Source: CAYQAJ01 sp964415245
Lineage (GTDB): Bacteria > Planctomycetota > Planctomycetia > Pirellulales > Pirellulaceae
Assembly (NCBI GenBank): GCA_964415245.1
Contig: CAYQAJ010000207.1
Span: forward strand, 1 to 9,594
Direction of reading: 5' to 3'
Length of the DNA: 9,594 nucleotides
Part shown: piece after piece, positions 7,821 to 9,594 of the stretch
Numbering within the stretch: position 1 is the first letter of the stretch
Layout: the number at the start of each line of letters is the position of its first letter
Made by a program: the position numbers and the translations under genes
The notes under the pieces: generated by a model
Database searches by the model: none
What the model saw: only the letters and a program-made list of their open reading frames with translations
What the model was told of the DNA's origin: nothing

Positions 7821-9594
7821 TCAATGCACTTGGTCGCCGCGTCCGACAAATTCCAGCAAGATGGACATGATGCGGGCCAATTCTCCCTCGAGCACCTCGA
7901 GAGTCTCGGAGGCATCGTCGAGCGCGCGGTCGCGTCCCATCTTCTCCAGCCGCATGGCGTGCTCGTAGGCAACGTGCGCGCCGAAAATGCGCATGGAGCC
8001 TTTGAGAGTATGGGCGGCGCGGCGGAGCAAGTCGAAGTTTGCGTCGTGCAACGCTTGGCGAATTTCCGATATTTGCCGCGGCGACTCTTCGAGAAACGCC
8101 TCGACGACATCCTTGAGAAGCTCCTTGTCGCCGTTGACGGCACCGATCGCTTCGGTCCAGTCGACGATCTCCGTCGCCGCGGAGGGCGGTTTGTCGTCGC
8201 GAGGCGGCGCTCCCTGCGTGAGGGAGGCGATCCTGCCGAAAAGCTGTTCGGCGCGGATCGGCTTGGCGATGTAGTCGTCCATGCCCGCCGCCAGGCACCG
8301 CTCTCGATCGCCCTGCATGGCGTGTGCCGTCATCGCCATGATGGGCACGCGAGTGCCCGTTTTCTTTTCCCGCGCGCGAATCGCCCGCGTTGCCTCCAGG
8401 CCGTCCATTTCCGGCATCTGTACGTCCATCAGCACCAGGTCAAACCCGTGGGCCGCCAAGGCGGCGACCGCTTCCTTGCCGTTGTTTGCGACGGTTACGT
8501 CGTGCCCTTGCCGCGCGAGCAGGCCGATGGCCAGCTTCTGATTGACCAGGCTGTCCTCGGCCAACAGGATGCTCAGCGGCTGCGCCGTCGGCGCCGCCTG
8601 CGCCGCCGCGGCCGGCTGCTGCGGCGCTTCTTCTGCCCCGACACCTAGCGCCAACACAATCGCGTCGAACAGCTCCGACTGCTTGATGGGCTTCATCAGG
8701 TAGGCCGCGATCCCCAGCTTCTCGCACCGCGCCACGTCGCCGGGTCGGTCGCCGGAGGTGAGCATCATGATCACCGTACTGGCGATGTGCGGGTCGTTCT
8801 TGACCGCCTCGGCCAGAGAGAAGCCGTCGGCCTCGGGCATGTTGGCGTCGGTGAGAATCAGTCGGTAGGGGTTGCCGTTTTCGCGTGCTTTGCTCAACTC
8901 CTCGAGCGCCGCGCGAGCGCCGGGGACGGCTTTGGCCCGCATGTGCCACGAGGCGAGCATCTCGCTGAGTATGCGGCGATTGGTTGCGTTGTCGTCGACG
9001 ACGATCACGTGCGTCCCTTCGACGGCGCCCGCGGTAAGGGGCGGGGCGGTCTCCTGGGTCGGCGCGACATCAAAAGGAAGCTCAAACTGAAACGTGCTTC
9101 CCAGGCCGTATTCGCTTTCGACCCAGATGTGGCCTCCCATCAACTCGACCAGCCGCGTCGAAATGGCTAACCCCAGGCCCGTTCCGCCGAACCGCCGCGT
9201 GGCCGAGGTATCGACCTGCTCGAAAGCGTGGAAGATCGACTCCTGCTTGTCGGGTTCGATGCCGATGCCCGTGTCGTGTACGGCAAAGTGCAGCCGCACA
9301 CGCTGATCGGAGTGCTGTTTGCAGTCGACTTCGAGCACCACCTCGCCGTCGTCCGTGAACTTGATGGCGTTGCCCACCAGGTTCACGATCACCTGACGAA
9401 GCCTGTTAGCGGCGCCGATGAGGCGTTCGGGGATCTTGGGGTGCACGTGGCAGGCCAGCTCGAGCCCCTTGTTGTGCGCCCGCAGGGCCAGCGACCGCAT
9501 GGTGTCGCCCACGCTTTCGCGCAAATCGAAGGGGGTGCTCTCCAATTGCAGCTTGCCGGCCTCGATCTTGGAGAAGTCGAGCACGTCGTTGATG
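7821..9594 (-). CDS. Hybrid histidine kinase, C-terminal part (HisKA end-HATPase-REC-REC-HPt), 5' end outside the window
   Basis: The frame is open to the right edge and 590 residues are visible. The first, INDVLDFSKIEAGK, is the end of the HisKA dimerisation domain, so the phospho-His, about 45 residues earlier by comparison with the paralogue, and any sensor domains are missing. Visible domains: HATPase about 40-175 with N-box NLVGNAIKF (71-79), G1 DTGIGI (107-112) and G2 GGTGLGLAI (136-144); REC about 195-315 (D249, K301); REC about 340-455 (D390, K444); HPt about 475-585 with H528 in AAHTLKGS. An Ala/Gln/Pro-rich linker (321-339) joins the receivers. It aligns domain by domain with the downstream kinase, so the two arose by tandem duplication, but lacks that protein's HATPase insert. 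A GTG near 9584 could be read as a start but lies inside HisKA and is not one. The stop TGA is followed by the downstream kinase within 0-17 bases, indicating one operon. Confidence 0.93.
   Translation of the reverse strand, partial: INDVLDFSKIEAGKLQLESTPFDLRESVGDTMRSLALRAHNKGLELACHVHPKIPERLIGAANRLRQVIVNLVGNAIKFTDDGEVVLEVDCKQHSDQRVRLHFAVHDTGIGIEPDKQESIFHAFEQVDTSATRRFGGTGLGLAISTRLVELMGGHIWVESEYGLGSTFQFELPFDVAPTQETAPPLTAGAVEGTHVIVVDDNATNRRILSEMLASWHMRAKAVPGARAALEELSKARENGNPYRLILTDANMPEADGFSLAEAVKNDPHIASTVIMMLTSGDRPGDVARCEKLGIAAYLMKPIKQSELFDAIVLALGVGAEEAPQQPAAAAQAAPTAQPLSILLAEDSLVNQKLAIGLLARQGHDVTVANNGKEAVAALAAHGFDLVLMDVQMPEMDGLEATRAIRAREKKTGTRVPIMAMTAHAMQGDRERCLAAGMDDYIAKPIRAEQLFGRIASLTQGAPPRDDKPPSAATEIVDWTEAIGAVNGDKELLKDVVEAFLEESPRQISEIRQALHDANFDLLRRAAHTLKGSMRIFGAHVAYEHAMRLEKMGRDRALDDASETLEVLEGELARIMSILLEFVGRGDQVH

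Noticed and set aside
7804..8298. Upstream extension of the hybrid kinase frame by 165 codons
   Set aside because: This part overlaps, in another frame, the HPt and second receiver of the upstream kinase. The receiver fold starts only after the ATG at 7803 (or 7821).
9584..9584. GTG as a start of the truncated hybrid kinase
   Set aside because: It lies within the conserved INDVLDFSKIEAGK at the end of HisKA and the frame continues to the window edge.

Overview
The window is a GC-rich stretch of bacterial chromosome in which every supported gene lies on the minus strand, so transcription runs from the right edge towards position 1. The gene content suggests a planctomycete: hybrid histidine kinases ending in REC-REC-HPt, receiver domains fused to RsbW-like ATPases, a STAS protein, a short Hsp70-family protein and mostly weak Shine-Dalgarno sequences. 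This assignment is an inference from gene style; there is no rRNA or other phylogenetic marker here.

Layout in transcription order (right to left). (1) 9594-7821: the C-terminal 590 residues of a hybrid histidine kinase whose 5' end lies outside the window. (2) 7803-4465: a complete 1112-residue paralogue, REC-PAS-PAS-HisKA-HATPase-REC-REC-HPt. (3) 4411-3500 and (4) 3345-2395: two paralogous proteins, each an N-terminal receiver fused to a HATPase_c domain of the anti-sigma-factor serine kinase type (RsbW/SpoIIAB). (5) 2395-2033: a single-domain STAS protein (anti-sigma-factor antagonist type), joined to gene 4 by a TGATG stop/start overlap. (6) After a 216-base gap holding a candidate extended -10 promoter, 1816-200 encodes an Hsp70-family protein with a complete ATPase domain but no helical lid. 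(7) Positions 1-199 hold no gene but contain two palindromic, repeat-like elements.

How the genes may work together (inference). The two soluble hybrid kinases could autophosphorylate and pass phosphate through their receivers to their own C-terminal HPt domains. The HPt domains could then phosphorylate the receivers of the two REC-HATPase proteins. Those proteins would switch their kinase or binding activity towards the STAS protein, as in partner-switching control of sigma factors. Genes 1-5 thus look like a phosphorelay feeding a partner switch. Neither a PP2C/SpoIIE phosphatase nor a sigma factor is visible, so the output and the reset step lie elsewhere. The most notable details are the loss of the expected catalytic Glu in one of the two RsbW-like domains, a tandem six-residue repeat inserted inside the HATPase domain of the complete hybrid kinase, and the truncated Hsp70 next door.
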